A stretch of DNA of 41,286 bases from the NCBI GenBank assembly GCA_910587815.1, contig CAJUNK010000001.1:1-41286 (forward strand), given 5' to 3'. This DNA is from Candidatus Gastranaerophilales bacterium (GTDB taxonomy: Bacteria; Cyanobacteriota; Vampirovibrionia; Gastranaerophilales; Gastranaerophilaceae). Under the pieces are notes generated by a model, which saw only the letters and a program-made list of their open reading frames with translations, made no database searches and was not told where the DNA came from. Positions 1 through 7,793 of this stretch are shown here, one piece after another; the first letter of the stretch is position 1, and every line of letters starts with the position of its first letter. A program made the position numbers and the translations under genes.

Positions 1-81
1 TGTTTACTTTTGTAAAACAAAAATAAAACAAAGTCATCATAGTTAGTTTAAAAAGTAAATGGAACATATGGAGGAGATATT

Positions 82-573
82 TTGAAAAAAGGAAAAAGTT
101 TTGTTTATGGGGATGATGTTGATACTGATGTCATAATCCCTGCAAGATATTTAAATACCAGTGATGCAGCGGAACTTGCCGAACATTGTATGGAAGATAT
201 TGACAAAGATTTTTATAAAAACGTACAGAAAGATGATTTTATTGTAGCCGGGGATAATTTTGGATGCGGTTCAAGCCGTGAACATGCGCCTATTGCAATA
301 AAAGCATCAGGTGTAAGTGCTGTTATAGCGAAAAGCTTTGCAAGAATTTTCTATAGAAATGCTATAAATATTGGCCTTGTTATTGTGGAAAATGATAAAT
401 TGCCTGATGAAACTAAAAACGGCGATGAAATCTGTCTTGATTTAGATAATGGCATTGTTAAAAATTTAACAACTGGAAAAGAATATAAAGTTGCTGTATA
501 TCCTAAAGAAATTCAAGAATTAATTAATGCAGGCGGGCTTGTAAATTATACAAAGAAAAAATTAGGAGCATAG
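82..573 (+). CDS. leuD: 3-isopropylmalate dehydratase small subunit
   Basis: This is the small (swivel-domain) subunit of isopropylmalate isomerase, which works with the LeuC iron-sulfur subunit to interconvert 2- and 3-isopropylmalate in leucine synthesis. The 163-residue length fits the short LeuD type. Visible family signatures are the N-terminal DDVDTDVIIPARYL stretch and the substrate-loop region GDNFGCGSSREHAP. The start is a TTG, chosen because a strong ribosome site (GGAGGAG at 70-76) lies six bases upstream and the protein begins at the usual family position. leuB follows 11 bp downstream with its own site, so the two are co-transcribed. leuC is not in the window and would be expected just upstream. 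The homologous homoaconitase small subunit is the main alternative, but leuB next door favours leucine synthesis. Confidence 0.95.
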   Translation: MKKGKSFVYGDDVDTDVIIPARYLNTSDAAELAEHCMEDIDKDFYKNVQKDDFIVAGDNFGCGSSREHAPIAIKASGVSAVIAKSFARIFYRNAINIGLVIVENDKLPDETKNGDEICLDLDNGIVKNLTTGKEYKVAVYPKEIQELINAGGLVNYTKKKLGA

Positions 574-584
574 GAGATTTCAAA

Positions 585-1688
585 GTGAAAGAATATAAAG
601 TTGCCGTTTTATCAGGGGATGGAATTGGCCCTGAAATTATGGATGAGGCCCAAAAGGTGCTTGATGCCGCTGGAAAAGTTTTTGATTTTAAAATTGAATA
701 CAAGCATGAATTAATTGGCGGAATAGCATACGACAAAACAGGGGTTCCGCTTCCTGATGAAACTGTTAAAATATCAAAAGAAGCAGATGCTGTAATGCTG
801 GGTGCTGTGGGGGATTGGAAATATGATACATTGCCGCCTGAAGTGCGTCCTGAAAGAGCTTTGCTTGGTATCAGAAAGGCATTAGGTTTATTTGCAAACC
901 TTCGTCCTGCTATTGTATGGGATGAACTTGTATCATCCAGCCCATTAAAACCTGAAAATGTTTCCGGGGTGGATATTATGATTATTCGTGAACTTACAGG
1001 CGATGTTTATTTTGGTGAACCAAAAGGGATTGAAGTGCGTCTTGATAAAGATGGCAATGGTAAAAAATACGGCTTTAACAATATGATTTATTCAGAAGAT
1101 GAAGTTCGCCGTATTGCGCGCATTGCTTTTGAAACAGCCATGGTTAGGGGTAAAAAACTTTGTTCTGTAGACAAGGCAAATGTTTTAGATGTTTCTAGAT
1201 TGTGGCGTGAAATTATTCTTGAGGTTGCATCTGATTATCCTGAGGTTGAATTATCGCACATGTATGTTGATAATGCTGCAATGCAGTTAATACGTGCGCC
1301 AAAACAATTTGATACTATTGTAACAGGAAATATTTTTGGGGATATTTTATCTGATGAAGCTTCAATGTTGTCAGGTTCTCTAGGATTACTTCCAAGTGCA
1401 AGCCTTGGCGAAGATGCGAAAACTGCACTTTACGAGCCCATCCATGGTTCAGCACCTGATTTAAGAGGAAAAGATGTTGTTAACCCTATTGCAACAATAC
1501 TTTCTGCCGGCATGATGCTTAAATATTCATTTAAGATGGATGATGCGTATAATTTAATTGAAAAATCTATTAAAGAAGTTTTGCATGATGGCTTTAGAAC
1601 CGCAGATATAATGAGTGACGGCAAAGAGCTTATTGGTACAAAACGTATGGGTGATTTGATTACAGAAAAAATCTTGAATTCGAAATAG
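585..1688 (+). CDS. leuB: 3-isopropylmalate dehydrogenase
   Basis: The enzyme oxidatively decarboxylates 3-isopropylmalate with NAD in the third step of leucine synthesis. At 367 residues it has the normal family length. Visible signatures include GDGIGPEIM at the N-terminus, the ELTGDVYFGEPKG segment, the metal/substrate region around SVDKANVLD, the dimer segment GNIFGDILSDEAS, and the NAD-binding stretch YEPIHGSAPD near the C-terminus. The start codon is GTG, with TAGGAG overlapping the leuD stop as its ribosome site. It is the last gene of the leuD-leuB unit; paired hairpins follow at 1702-1725 and 1759-1787. Isocitrate and tartrate dehydrogenases are relatives, but the neighbour and motif set point to LeuB. 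Confidence 0.95.
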   Translation: MKEYKVAVLSGDGIGPEIMDEAQKVLDAAGKVFDFKIEYKHELIGGIAYDKTGVPLPDETVKISKEADAVMLGAVGDWKYDTLPPEVRPERALLGIRKALGLFANLRPAIVWDELVSSSPLKPENVSGVDIMIIRELTGDVYFGEPKGIEVRLDKDGNGKKYGFNNMIYSEDEVRRIARIAFETAMVRGKKLCSVDKANVLDVSRLWREIILEVASDYPEVELSHMYVDNAAMQLIRAPKQFDTIVTGNIFGDILSDEASMLSGSLGLLPSASLGEDAKTALYEPIHGSAPDLRGKDVVNPIATILSAGMMLKYSFKMDDAYNLIEKSIKEVLHDGFRTADIMSDGKELIGTKRMGDLITEKILNSK

Positions 1689-1701
1689 GAGATTATAAAA
1701 A

Positions 1702-1725
1702 ACGGGCTTTTATAAGCAAAGCCGT
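1702..1725 (-). terminator. Imperfect hairpin, terminator-like for leftward transcripts
   Basis: An imperfect stem (ACGGGCTTT paired with AAAGCCGT, one bulged G) is followed on the minus strand by a run of T. It would stop minus-strand transcripts from the 1787-3523 gene before they run antisense into leuB. On the plus strand no T-run follows, so its role for leuB is doubtful. Confidence 0.4.
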
Positions 1726-1758
1726 AAAACGCGCTTGAATTATATTTTTAAAAAGTTT

Positions 1759-1796
1759 ATTGTGTCATTTTTTATAGGTGACACAATTATTTTTTA
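1759..1796. terminator. Bidirectional intrinsic terminator between leuB and the minus-strand gene
   Basis: A perfect 9-bp inverted repeat (ATTGTGTCA at 1759-1767 and TGACACAAT at 1779-1787) with an 11-base loop is followed by TATTTTTT on the plus strand. It sits exactly between the convergent ends of leuB and the 578-residue membrane protein gene, whose stop codon overlaps its right arm. Confidence 0.7.
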
Positions 1797-3523
1797 AAAT
1801 TAAATTTTGAAAAGATGCCGCTATGTTCCAGCGCATTAAAACTTTGGGAAGATTTTTCTGTGCTTTGCTCTTGTTTCTTATTTGTTTCTTTATCTGAAAC
1901 AGGTTCTAAATTATTATAATCAACAAAATGCTTATAGTCATTTAAATCTTTTATTGCAAGCATGTGGGCAACACGGGAAGATCGTTTTTGCTCTTTTGTA
2001 ACATAGGCATCAAGTCCTATAACAGGCACTAAGCTTGCAAAAATAGGAATTATTGGTAATAAAAATTTATCTGAGTTTTTCTTTATTGTATTGTATGTTA
2101 CAGCGAGCGAGCCAATGGCACCAAGCAAGACTGAAGCAAAACTGCCATAAGTCTTTACTATTTCTCCTAAAGCTTCTGTGCTTTCAGAATAAGTTTGTGA
2201 TTTATCATCAATTTTATTGAATGTTTTAAACACATTTGCCTGTAATTGTTTGGCATCAGCCTTTTGTTTGTCTGATAATTTAATTTCTTTTAGTGCCAGT
2301 TTATATTTTTTATTTTTATCGCCGTTTTTCTTAATATATTCATTGTATTCTTTGTTTTCTTTATATAATCTTAAATAAAATTCAAAAATATTTTCTTTCT
2401 TTTTTTCTTTTATTTCTGAGGTTTGATAATCTTTTAGTTTATCTTCATCAACATATATAAGCTTTTGTGGGTTTTTTTCTAAATCTTGCATTACTTTAAA
2501 TCTGGCCACGCGAGATGATTGTTTCTGTAATTTTGTTGCAAATAAACTTGCAGGAAAGGCTGTTGCAGCAAAAACGGCAAGCGGAACACCCACCGATGCG
2601 ATTGGATTTTTTATTTTTAATTTTTCCAAAATATACATACTTAGGGCGCTTGCACCAAAACCCGCTGTTGATAAAGCCGCCATCAGGCTGTTTGTTCCAA
2701 ACTCTACATCTTCTGTGTAATCTTGAGAGGCTTTATCAATTTCTTCTGTGATTTGTGTTATCATCTGCTGTTCTTCTTTAGCAGTTTTTGCATCGCTTTC
2801 GCTTATTTTTGTATCAAAATTTTTCTTATGTGCCTCAAATTTTTCATTTTCATTTTTTAGATAATCTTTTACTTCCTGATTTTGGCTAAAAAGATTTTTT
2901 GTGGTTGAAAATGCTTCTTTAAACCCTTGTATTATGGCGTTTTCTTTATTGTCCAAGTTAATTAATTTTGCTTTTTCTTCAACTTCTTTTATTTGTTCAT
3001 CATTTAAAACTGCAAATTGATTTTCTGAATCTAATTGTGTTTTAACAGCTTCATGTCTACCTATTTTTGAAGCGAATATTTCAGCTTTTGTTGTCCAGTT
3101 TACTAGTGGTGCAGTTATTAAAAGTGAAGCAAGGCTTCCAAATAATATTGGTGAAAAGGTGAGAATCAAAGCAAGTGCTGGGTTTGTTTTTTCAAGTGAA
3201 CTTAGCTTGTTTCTCATTGCAAGCAACAGCAAAGTGCCTGCGCCTATACCAGCATAAGAAGCAAATTGTGATGCTGTTCCTTTTACAACTTGTGTTGCAA
3301 TTTCGGTATTTTCAGCCTTTCTTTGCGAGAATTCATCCATTGTATCAACGGCATTGAGTACCACTTTTATTTTTTGCAATTGCCTTTGTTTTTCAGCTTC
3401 TGAAATGGGGTTTTCTTTTAAATACTGCTCTTTTTTTGCAGCGTATTCTTTTCTTTTATTGTTCCATTCTTTATATTCAGGCTTATGTTTTCTGTATTCT
3501 AAATAATTATTTAAGATTTCCAA
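1787..3523 (-). CDS. Unknown membrane protein with three internal repeats
   Basis: I do not recognise a named family. The 578 residues divide into three similar modules of about 175 residues. Each has a charged Tyr/Lys/Glu-rich segment (about 7-30, 208-235, 382-400), a helix, two hydrophobic membrane segments (about 86-104 and 115-140; 276-298 and 308-330; 459-478 and 487-507), and then a basic-helix motif with SSRVA or a diverged form (153-183, 336-367, 514-545). Modules 2 and 3 share SSRVA followed by a hydrophobic/Lys-Asp-Leu pattern and an acidic D/N-x-x-L tail. Low-complexity charged linkers separate the membrane pairs. The start is a TTG with no clear Shine-Dalgarno; the next in-frame Met is at residue 62, so the start is uncertain. 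The gene appears monocistronic, ending at a shared terminator with leuB. Confidence 0.75.
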   Translation of the reverse strand: MEILNNYLEYRKHKPEYKEWNNKRKEYAAKKEQYLKENPISEAEKQRQLQKIKVVLNAVDTMDEFSQRKAENTEIATQVVKGTASQFASYAGIGAGTLLLLAMRNKLSSLEKTNPALALILTFSPILFGSLASLLITAPLVNWTTKAEIFASKIGRHEAVKTQLDSENQFAVLNDEQIKEVEEKAKLINLDNKENAIIQGFKEAFSTTKNLFSQNQEVKDYLKNENEKFEAHKKNFDTKISESDAKTAKEEQQMITQITEEIDKASQDYTEDVEFGTNSLMAALSTAGFGASALSMYILEKLKIKNPIASVGVPLAVFAATAFPASLFATKLQKQSSRVARFKVMQDLEKNPQKLIYVDEDKLKDYQTSEIKEKKKENIFEFYLRLYKENKEYNEYIKKNGDKNKKYKLALKEIKLSDKQKADAKQLQANVFKTFNKIDDKSQTYSESTEALGEIVKTYGSFASVLLGAIGSLAVTYNTIKKNSDKFLLPIIPIFASLVPVIGLDAYVTKEQKRSSRVAHMLAIKDLNDYKHFVDYNNLEPVSDKETNKKQEQSTEKSSQSFNALEHSGIFSKFNFKK

Positions 3524-3593
3524 AATTGCACCATAAATAAACTACATGCAATATGATAAAACATGTGAATAAAAGTAATTGCTTACTATTGCG

Positions 3594-4229
3594 TTATTTT
3601 TGTAAATCTTTTTGTATTTCAATAAGGTCTGAAATCTTTTTATAAACGTAATCAGGATCTCTTACATCTCCTATTACAACAACATAATCATGAAAGCTGC
3701 CAACACAGACAAATGAAATATTGCCAAGGTTTGACATTTTTTGAAGAGGACCTTTTGTAACACTTGAATCGAGTATGGATGTATACTCTAAATATCTGAA
3801 TTTACCATCAAAAGCATTGTAAGTATATTCCATTTTTGTTTGATAAAATGTGAATTTTCTAGCTTGCGTATTTTTCTTTGCAATTTGTACAAATAATAAA
3901 AATGTGATTACAAAAAATATGCTGCCTGTGATAAAAAATGTTGAAGTATAAAAAATACCAAGAAGGCTTAAAATTACAACAAAAAGTGTACCTATTGTTG
4001 CGGTTGCAACTGCACCTATAAAAAGCGCCAAAAAGAAGGCTCGTATAACAATAATGGACATATCAAACGCAGGTTTGATATTGAACATTAATTCTTCTTC
4101 TCTTGGTTTTGGCCTGGATATTCTTTTATTTGAAGATGCCAAACTGCCGCCGCATCTACTGCAACACAGAGCATTATCAGGTAATTTTTGACCGCAAAAT
4201 TTGCACTGCATATTATATAATGTTTCCAT
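3594..4229 (-). CDS. Zinc-ribbon membrane protein with PH-like C-terminal domain
   Basis: The protein starts with a short zinc ribbon (Cys9, Cys12, Cys22/23, Cys26 in the pattern CKFCG...CSRCGG), followed by a charged linker. Two long hydrophobic segments at about 60-90 and 92-115 look like a membrane hairpin. The C-terminal 90 residues, beginning with FTFYQTKMEYTYN, have the beta-strand pattern and final helix of bacterial PH-like (YdbS/YdbT, bPH_2-type) domains. Function is unknown; the family is usually thought to act at the membrane. The start could be Met1 or Met7 (which lies directly before the ribbon); neither has a strong ribosome site. It lies 67 bp downstream of the 4297-4650 gene on the same strand, separated by a perfect inverted repeat, so it may have its own promoter. 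Confidence 0.7.
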   Translation of the reverse strand: METLYNMQCKFCGQKLPDNALCCSRCGGSLASSNKRISRPKPREEELMFNIKPAFDMSIIVIRAFFLALFIGAVATATIGTLFVVILSLLGIFYTSTFFITGSIFFVITFLLFVQIAKKNTQARKFTFYQTKMEYTYNAFDGKFRYLEYTSILDSSVTKGPLQKMSNLGNISFVCVGSFHDYVVVIGDVRDPDYVYKKISDLIEIQKDLQK

Positions 4230-4242
4230 TTTTATTGTCTCT

Positions 4243-4266
4243 TTCTAAATTAACATAAATTTAGAA
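4243..4266. repeat. Perfect AT-rich inverted repeat between minus-strand genes
   Basis: TTCTAAATT (4243-4251) and AATTTAGAA (4258-4266) are exact inverted copies separated by six bases. The position, in the 67-bp gap between the small membrane gene and the zinc-ribbon gene, would suit either a weak terminator or an operator upstream of the latter. No T-run of good quality follows. Confidence 0.35.
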
Positions 4267-4296
4267 TAATAAAAAGTACAAATTAGTCAAATTTGT

Positions 4297-4650
4297 TTAA
4301 AAATTTACATATAGATAAATAATGTAGATTAAACTTATTGCAAAAATTAAAATTTGAAGCAATGTAAACAATTTTAATTTTTTATAAGATGCAAAATTGC
4401 CTATTGCAAAAGGGAAAATAAAAAACATAAAAAGGAATGGGCTTGTAGTGTATTTTTCTAGAAATAAATATCTAATACAGGCTGCTGCAATAGAACCTAA
4501 ATATAAGAATAATAGTGCGGATAATAAAACAGAATACCAAGCCCTTATCTTTGGGTCTGTTTCTTCTTTAAAAACTTTTATCAGTCCGAAACACATAGCA
4601 ATAATCAAAAGTATATTGATGCATATAAGAAAAAGCAGTAAGCTGTGCAA
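4297..4650 (-). CDS. Small four-helix membrane protein, unknown
   Basis: The 117-residue product is almost entirely hydrophobic with four predicted membrane helices (about 3-24, 39-62, 71-88, 92-114) joined by short charged turns. I see no family signature. The start is a TTG nine bases after GGAG; this ribosome site fills most of the 11-bp gap to the upstream hydrolase gene, so the two are translated from one mRNA. An overlapping plus-strand reading frame lacks any such support. As the last gene of the phosphatase-aminotransferase-hydrolase operon, it might anchor or export a product of that pathway, but this is only inference from position. Confidence 0.65.
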   Translation of the reverse strand: MHSLLLFLICINILLIIAMCFGLIKVFKEETDPKIRAWYSVLLSALLFLYLGSIAAACIRYLFLEKYTTSPFLFMFFIFPFAIGNFASYKKLKLFTLLQILIFAISLIYIIYLYVNF

Positions 4651-4661
4651 AATCTTTTCTC

Positions 4662-5543
4662 CTATTTTTTCTTTCTATTTTGAAGCTCTTTTAGGGTGAT
4701 ATTTCTTTTATATGAAAGTGCTTCTATGAATTCTATTGTTTTATTATAAACTTTGTCTTTTTCGTTATCATAAAGTATTAAATGATAGCTGTTATCTAGC
4801 TCCATATATTCTTTATAAAATGATGAAATATTTTTATAGACATATTTTGCACTTTTTGTACTTGTAAGATCGTCTTCTAATGAATGTACAAGAAGAATTG
4901 GTGCAAAAACTTTTTTTATATTTTGCCTTACTTTTTTTGAGAGAGTTAAAAGTTCAAATATTGCACTTAATGGATAATTATCCATTGCAACCGTGTTTTT
5001 GCTAATAAGTTTTGAAATTGTATTTCGAACCTTTATGCTTTTTATTCCATACGGCTCTCTTTCAGGGAATGTATAATAGTATCTTAAAATGGTGTAAAGC
5101 CCTATTGGCATTAAGAAATTATACCAGGGTATGGTCCATCCATCTAAAAATAAAGTGGTGGAAAGACAAATAAGTCCTGATATATCTTTATTTTCCTGTG
5201 CCAAATTTAGTGCAAGCACTGCTCCAAGACATAAGCCGCCTGCAAAAAAATCAGCATAATTTTTTCTAAGTTCTTTGTATCTAGCGTTTGCAAAATCGCG
5301 CCAATCTTTTTCTTTTACAGAGTATATGTCAATTTCATGGTCGCCATGGCCTGGCAGGCAATAGCAAAATACATCAAAACCTTTGTCGTATAAAAATTTT
5401 GCATATTTTTTTAATTCAAAAGGGCTGCCTGTGAGACCATGAAATAGCATTACGGCCCGGTTTGGCTGTATTGTTTCTCTGTGGATTAAAATATAATCCA
5501 TATCTGATTTTCTAGCTTGCTGCATGTTCATAAAATTTAGCAA
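4662..5543 (-). CDS. Alpha/beta hydrolase with a cysteine at the nucleophile position
   Basis: The fold is indicated by the oxyanion region FHGLTGSP (His35-Gly36), the PGHG motif near 64, a nucleophile elbow GLCLG (Cys105), an acid in SLEDD (Asp224/225) and a catalytic His254 in NSYH. The overall look is that of the serine aminopeptidase/monoacylglycerol lipase-like group, but the nucleophile is Cys rather than Ser, as in dienelactone hydrolase. The codon is TGT, so this is not a reading ambiguity. The gene start overlaps the end of the aminotransferase by 7 bp. The start shown is a TTG close behind AAGAGG; an ATG four codons later (5531) is equally possible. Substrate unknown; an esterase, thioesterase or lactonase role in the operon's pathway is conceivable. 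Confidence 0.8.
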   Translation of the reverse strand: MLNFMNMQQARKSDMDYILIHRETIQPNRAVMLFHGLTGSPFELKKYAKFLYDKGFDVFCYCLPGHGDHEIDIYSVKEKDWRDFANARYKELRKNYADFFAGGLCLGAVLALNLAQENKDISGLICLSTTLFLDGWTIPWYNFLMPIGLYTILRYYYTFPEREPYGIKSIKVRNTISKLISKNTVAMDNYPLSAIFELLTLSKKVRQNIKKVFAPILLVHSLEDDLTSTKSAKYVYKNISSFYKEYMELDNSYHLILYDNEKDKVYNKTIEFIEALSYKRNITLKELQNRKKK

Positions 5544-6922
5544 AACCTCTTAAATAACTGGTCGATAAGTTCGATTGCCATATCAATTTCTTCATTTGAA
5601 ATTGTTACAGGTGGCACAAGTGTAATAACGTTTTTAAAATATCCGCCGTTATTTAAAACAATGCCGCATCTTTGGCCTCTATAATTTAAATCACCTTTTA
5701 GTCCTTCTTCTATAATGCTGTCGCAAAGTTCTTTATCTGGAGTGAAGCCATCATCTTTTGTACATTCAATTCTAAGAGCAAGACCAAGACCATCAACATT
5801 GCCTATGGTTTTATATCTTGATTTTAAGCATTTTAGGCCGTCTAAAAATCTTTTACCCTTTTCTTTAATTTCATCTTCAAAATTGTGTTCATCAAATGTA
5901 TCCATTACGGCATTTCCTGCGGCACATCCTACAGGGTTTGAAGAGTATGTTGAATGAGTACGTCCTGCTGGCCAAATTTTAGGATTGATTAATTCTTCTT
6001 TTGCCCAAAGGCCACCAAGCGGGTTCAGGCCGTTTGTTAAAGATTTTCCAAAAGTTATAACATCAGGTTGTACGCCAAAATGTTCTATGGACCACAATTT
6101 TCCCGTTCTGTAAAATCCCATTTGAATTTCATCTGCAATAAAAAGAATTCCGAATTTATCCAATACTCTTTTTAATTCTTTAAAATACCCCATTGGAGGC
6201 ACGATATATCCACCTGTTCCTTGGATGGGTTCTGCAATGAATGCTACATATTCTGACTTTTTAGTGGATGGGTCATAGAAGGATTTATATTCGCTTTCAA
6301 AGTTTTTTTCAAACTGTTTTACGCAATAAAAATTGCAGTCTTCGCATTTTTTGCCATAGTGGCACCTAAAGCAATATGGAAATGGGACAAAATGCGCTCT
6401 ATCGCCAAAATGACCATAGTTTTCTCGGTATCTAAAACTAGATGTGACACCTGATGCACCGATTGTTCTGCCATGGTATCCGCCCATAAAGGCAAACATA
6501 AGGTTTTTTCCTGTATAATTTCTAATTAATTTTAATGCATCTTCAACAGCCTGGGCTCCGCCTACATTAAAATGAACTCTGCCTTTTAAATTAAATCTTT
6601 TTTCGTTTGCACGCGCTATTTTTGATGCTAAAAGCACCTTATTTTCAAACAAAAAACGTGAAGCTATCTGTGGCATTGTATTGATGCAATTAATTACAGC
6701 ATCTGCCACTTTTTTATTTTTGTATCCAAGGTTACAGCTTGCATACCACATTTGCAAATCAAGGTATGGCGTTTCATTGTTATCAAACATATATGTGCCG
6801 CTGCAATTTGAAAATATTTTAGGGTTTTTAGAATAGTGTACAGTATCGCCCCAGGAGCAATATTTTTCATCAAGCTCTCTAATCTCATCTTCTGTTAATG
6901 TCTTTTGTTTTAAATCCTGCAT
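5537..6922 (-). CDS. Class III PLP aminotransferase
   Basis: This 461-residue enzyme belongs to the acetylornithine/4-aminobutyrate/omega-amino acid transaminase group. Signatures include the GGAQAVEDALKL helix (121-132), GGYHGRT (147-153) for PLP contact, the cofactor Asp264 in FIADEIQMGFYRTG, and the Schiff-base Lys293 in FGKSLTNG. Residues 184-200 carry five Cys (184, 187, 193, 196, 200) in a CxxC-x5-CxxC-x3-C arrangement; related transaminases often have a shorter Cys-containing loop here. Substrate cannot be read from sequence. It overlaps the upstream phosphatase gene by 38 bp and the downstream hydrolase gene by 7 bp, implying tight co-expression. A 4-aminobutyrate, lysine or other omega-amine substrate is possible; catalytic residues appear intact. 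Confidence 0.88.
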   Translation of the reverse strand: MQDLKQKTLTEDEIRELDEKYCSWGDTVHYSKNPKIFSNCSGTYMFDNNETPYLDLQMWYASCNLGYKNKKVADAVINCINTMPQIASRFLFENKVLLASKIARANEKRFNLKGRVHFNVGGAQAVEDALKLIRNYTGKNLMFAFMGGYHGRTIGASGVTSSFRYRENYGHFGDRAHFVPFPYCFRCHYGKKCEDCNFYCVKQFEKNFESEYKSFYDPSTKKSEYVAFIAEPIQGTGGYIVPPMGYFKELKRVLDKFGILFIADEIQMGFYRTGKLWSIEHFGVQPDVITFGKSLTNGLNPLGGLWAKEELINPKIWPAGRTHSTYSSNPVGCAAGNAVMDTFDEHNFEDEIKEKGKRFLDGLKCLKSRYKTIGNVDGLGLALRIECTKDDGFTPDKELCDSIIEEGLKGDLNYRGQRCGIVLNNGGYFKNVITLVPPVTISNEEIDMAIELIDQLFKRFC

Positions 6923-7592
6923 TTTTTATTATTCCTTCCTTAGATAAATAGTTTAAAATATCAAAAAAATCACTAAATTCTATGAATTTTATGCCATTTT
7001 TTAAACAATGATTTTTTAAACTATTCTTAGCAAACAACAGATTAGAATTGCTTGCAATACACCTATCGGATAATCCATCACCGGCGTATATGAATTTTTT
7101 ATTTTCAGTGATATTCTGCTTTATTTTGGTGCATTTGCAGTTTCCAAGGGATAATTTACAGTTTTTATCTTCATTTGGATAAGATAATTTAAATTTTAAA
7201 AAACCGTTTTCTTCTTTTATATTTAAATGATTTGAATAAAATTCTATATTTAAATTCGCTTTTTTTAGGGTGTAATCTATAAAAATATCAAAACCATCAC
7301 TTAAAATTGCAATTTTTTTATTATTTTCTTTTGCAGACTTATAAAATTCTAAAAAACCATCTTGTAATTCAATTGAATTTAAAAAATCATTAAAATCTTT
7401 TTGAGTTAAATTTTTTATTAAATTAAGCTGCATTTGCATACAGGTTTTTGAATCAATTTTTTCCATTATCCAATCTTGTTCAATATCTATCCATTTTTTA
7501 TCTGCAAAATTTTCTAAAAAAGTGCCAATGGTATCGTATTTTGTTATGGTGCCGTCAAAATCCAGATATATTAAATTAAAATTATTTTGCAT
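6885..7592 (-). CDS. HAD-superfamily phosphatase (subfamily IB-like)
   Basis: The 235-residue protein has the HAD motifs in order: motif I YLDFDGTIT (Asp11, Asp13), motif II ILSDGFD, a Lys-containing region, and motif III YAGDGLSD with the two acidic residues. The cap lies between motifs I and II, as in phosphoserine phosphatase and MtnX-like enzymes, which are the closest groups by layout. The substrate is not determinable; the phosphorylated intermediate of the adjoining aminotransferase pathway is a reasonable guess. A good ribosome site (AAGGGG) precedes the ATG by six bases. It is the first gene of the minus-strand operon ending at 4297, and its 3' end overlaps the aminotransferase start by 38 bp. 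Confidence 0.82.
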   Translation of the reverse strand: MQNNFNLIYLDFDGTITKYDTIGTFLENFADKKWIDIEQDWIMEKIDSKTCMQMQLNLIKNLTQKDFNDFLNSIELQDGFLEFYKSAKENNKKIAILSDGFDIFIDYTLKKANLNIEFYSNHLNIKEENGFLKFKLSYPNEDKNCKLSLGNCKCTKIKQNITENKKFIYAGDGLSDRCIASNSNLLFAKNSLKNHCLKNGIKFIEFSDFFDILNYLSKEGIIKNAGFKTKDINRR

Positions 7593-7727
7593 CTTTATCC
7601 CCTTTTGAAATTATTTGCCGATTATAATTCAAATATAAAATATTGCATATTATGCCTTATGATATAAAATTTTGCTCATTTTGTTGTAAAACTTTGTTAA
7701 GCCTGATAGATGCTTTTAACAAAAACT

Positions 7728-7758
7728 TTGTTTTTTGTTTTTTATATTGACATATAAT
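7728..7758 (+). promoter_or_regulatory. Promoter for the 7794 gene
   Basis: TTGTTT (7728-7733) and a perfect TATAAT (7753-7758) are 19 bp apart. Transcription would start near 7765, giving a leader of about 29 bases containing the ribosome site at 7781-7786. This placement rules out an upstream TTG at 7764 as the start codon. Confidence 0.5.
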
Positions 7759-7793
7759 TTAAATTGAAAGGTAAAAAAAAGAAGGTATACAAA

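Noticed and set aside
4397..4699. Plus-strand frame opposite the small membrane gene
   Set aside because: No ribosome site; the minus-strand frame has one and fits the operon spacing.
7764..7793. Upstream TTG giving a longer version of the 7794 protein
   Set aside because: The extension contains the ribosome site and starts at about the predicted transcription start; ATG 7794 is better placed.
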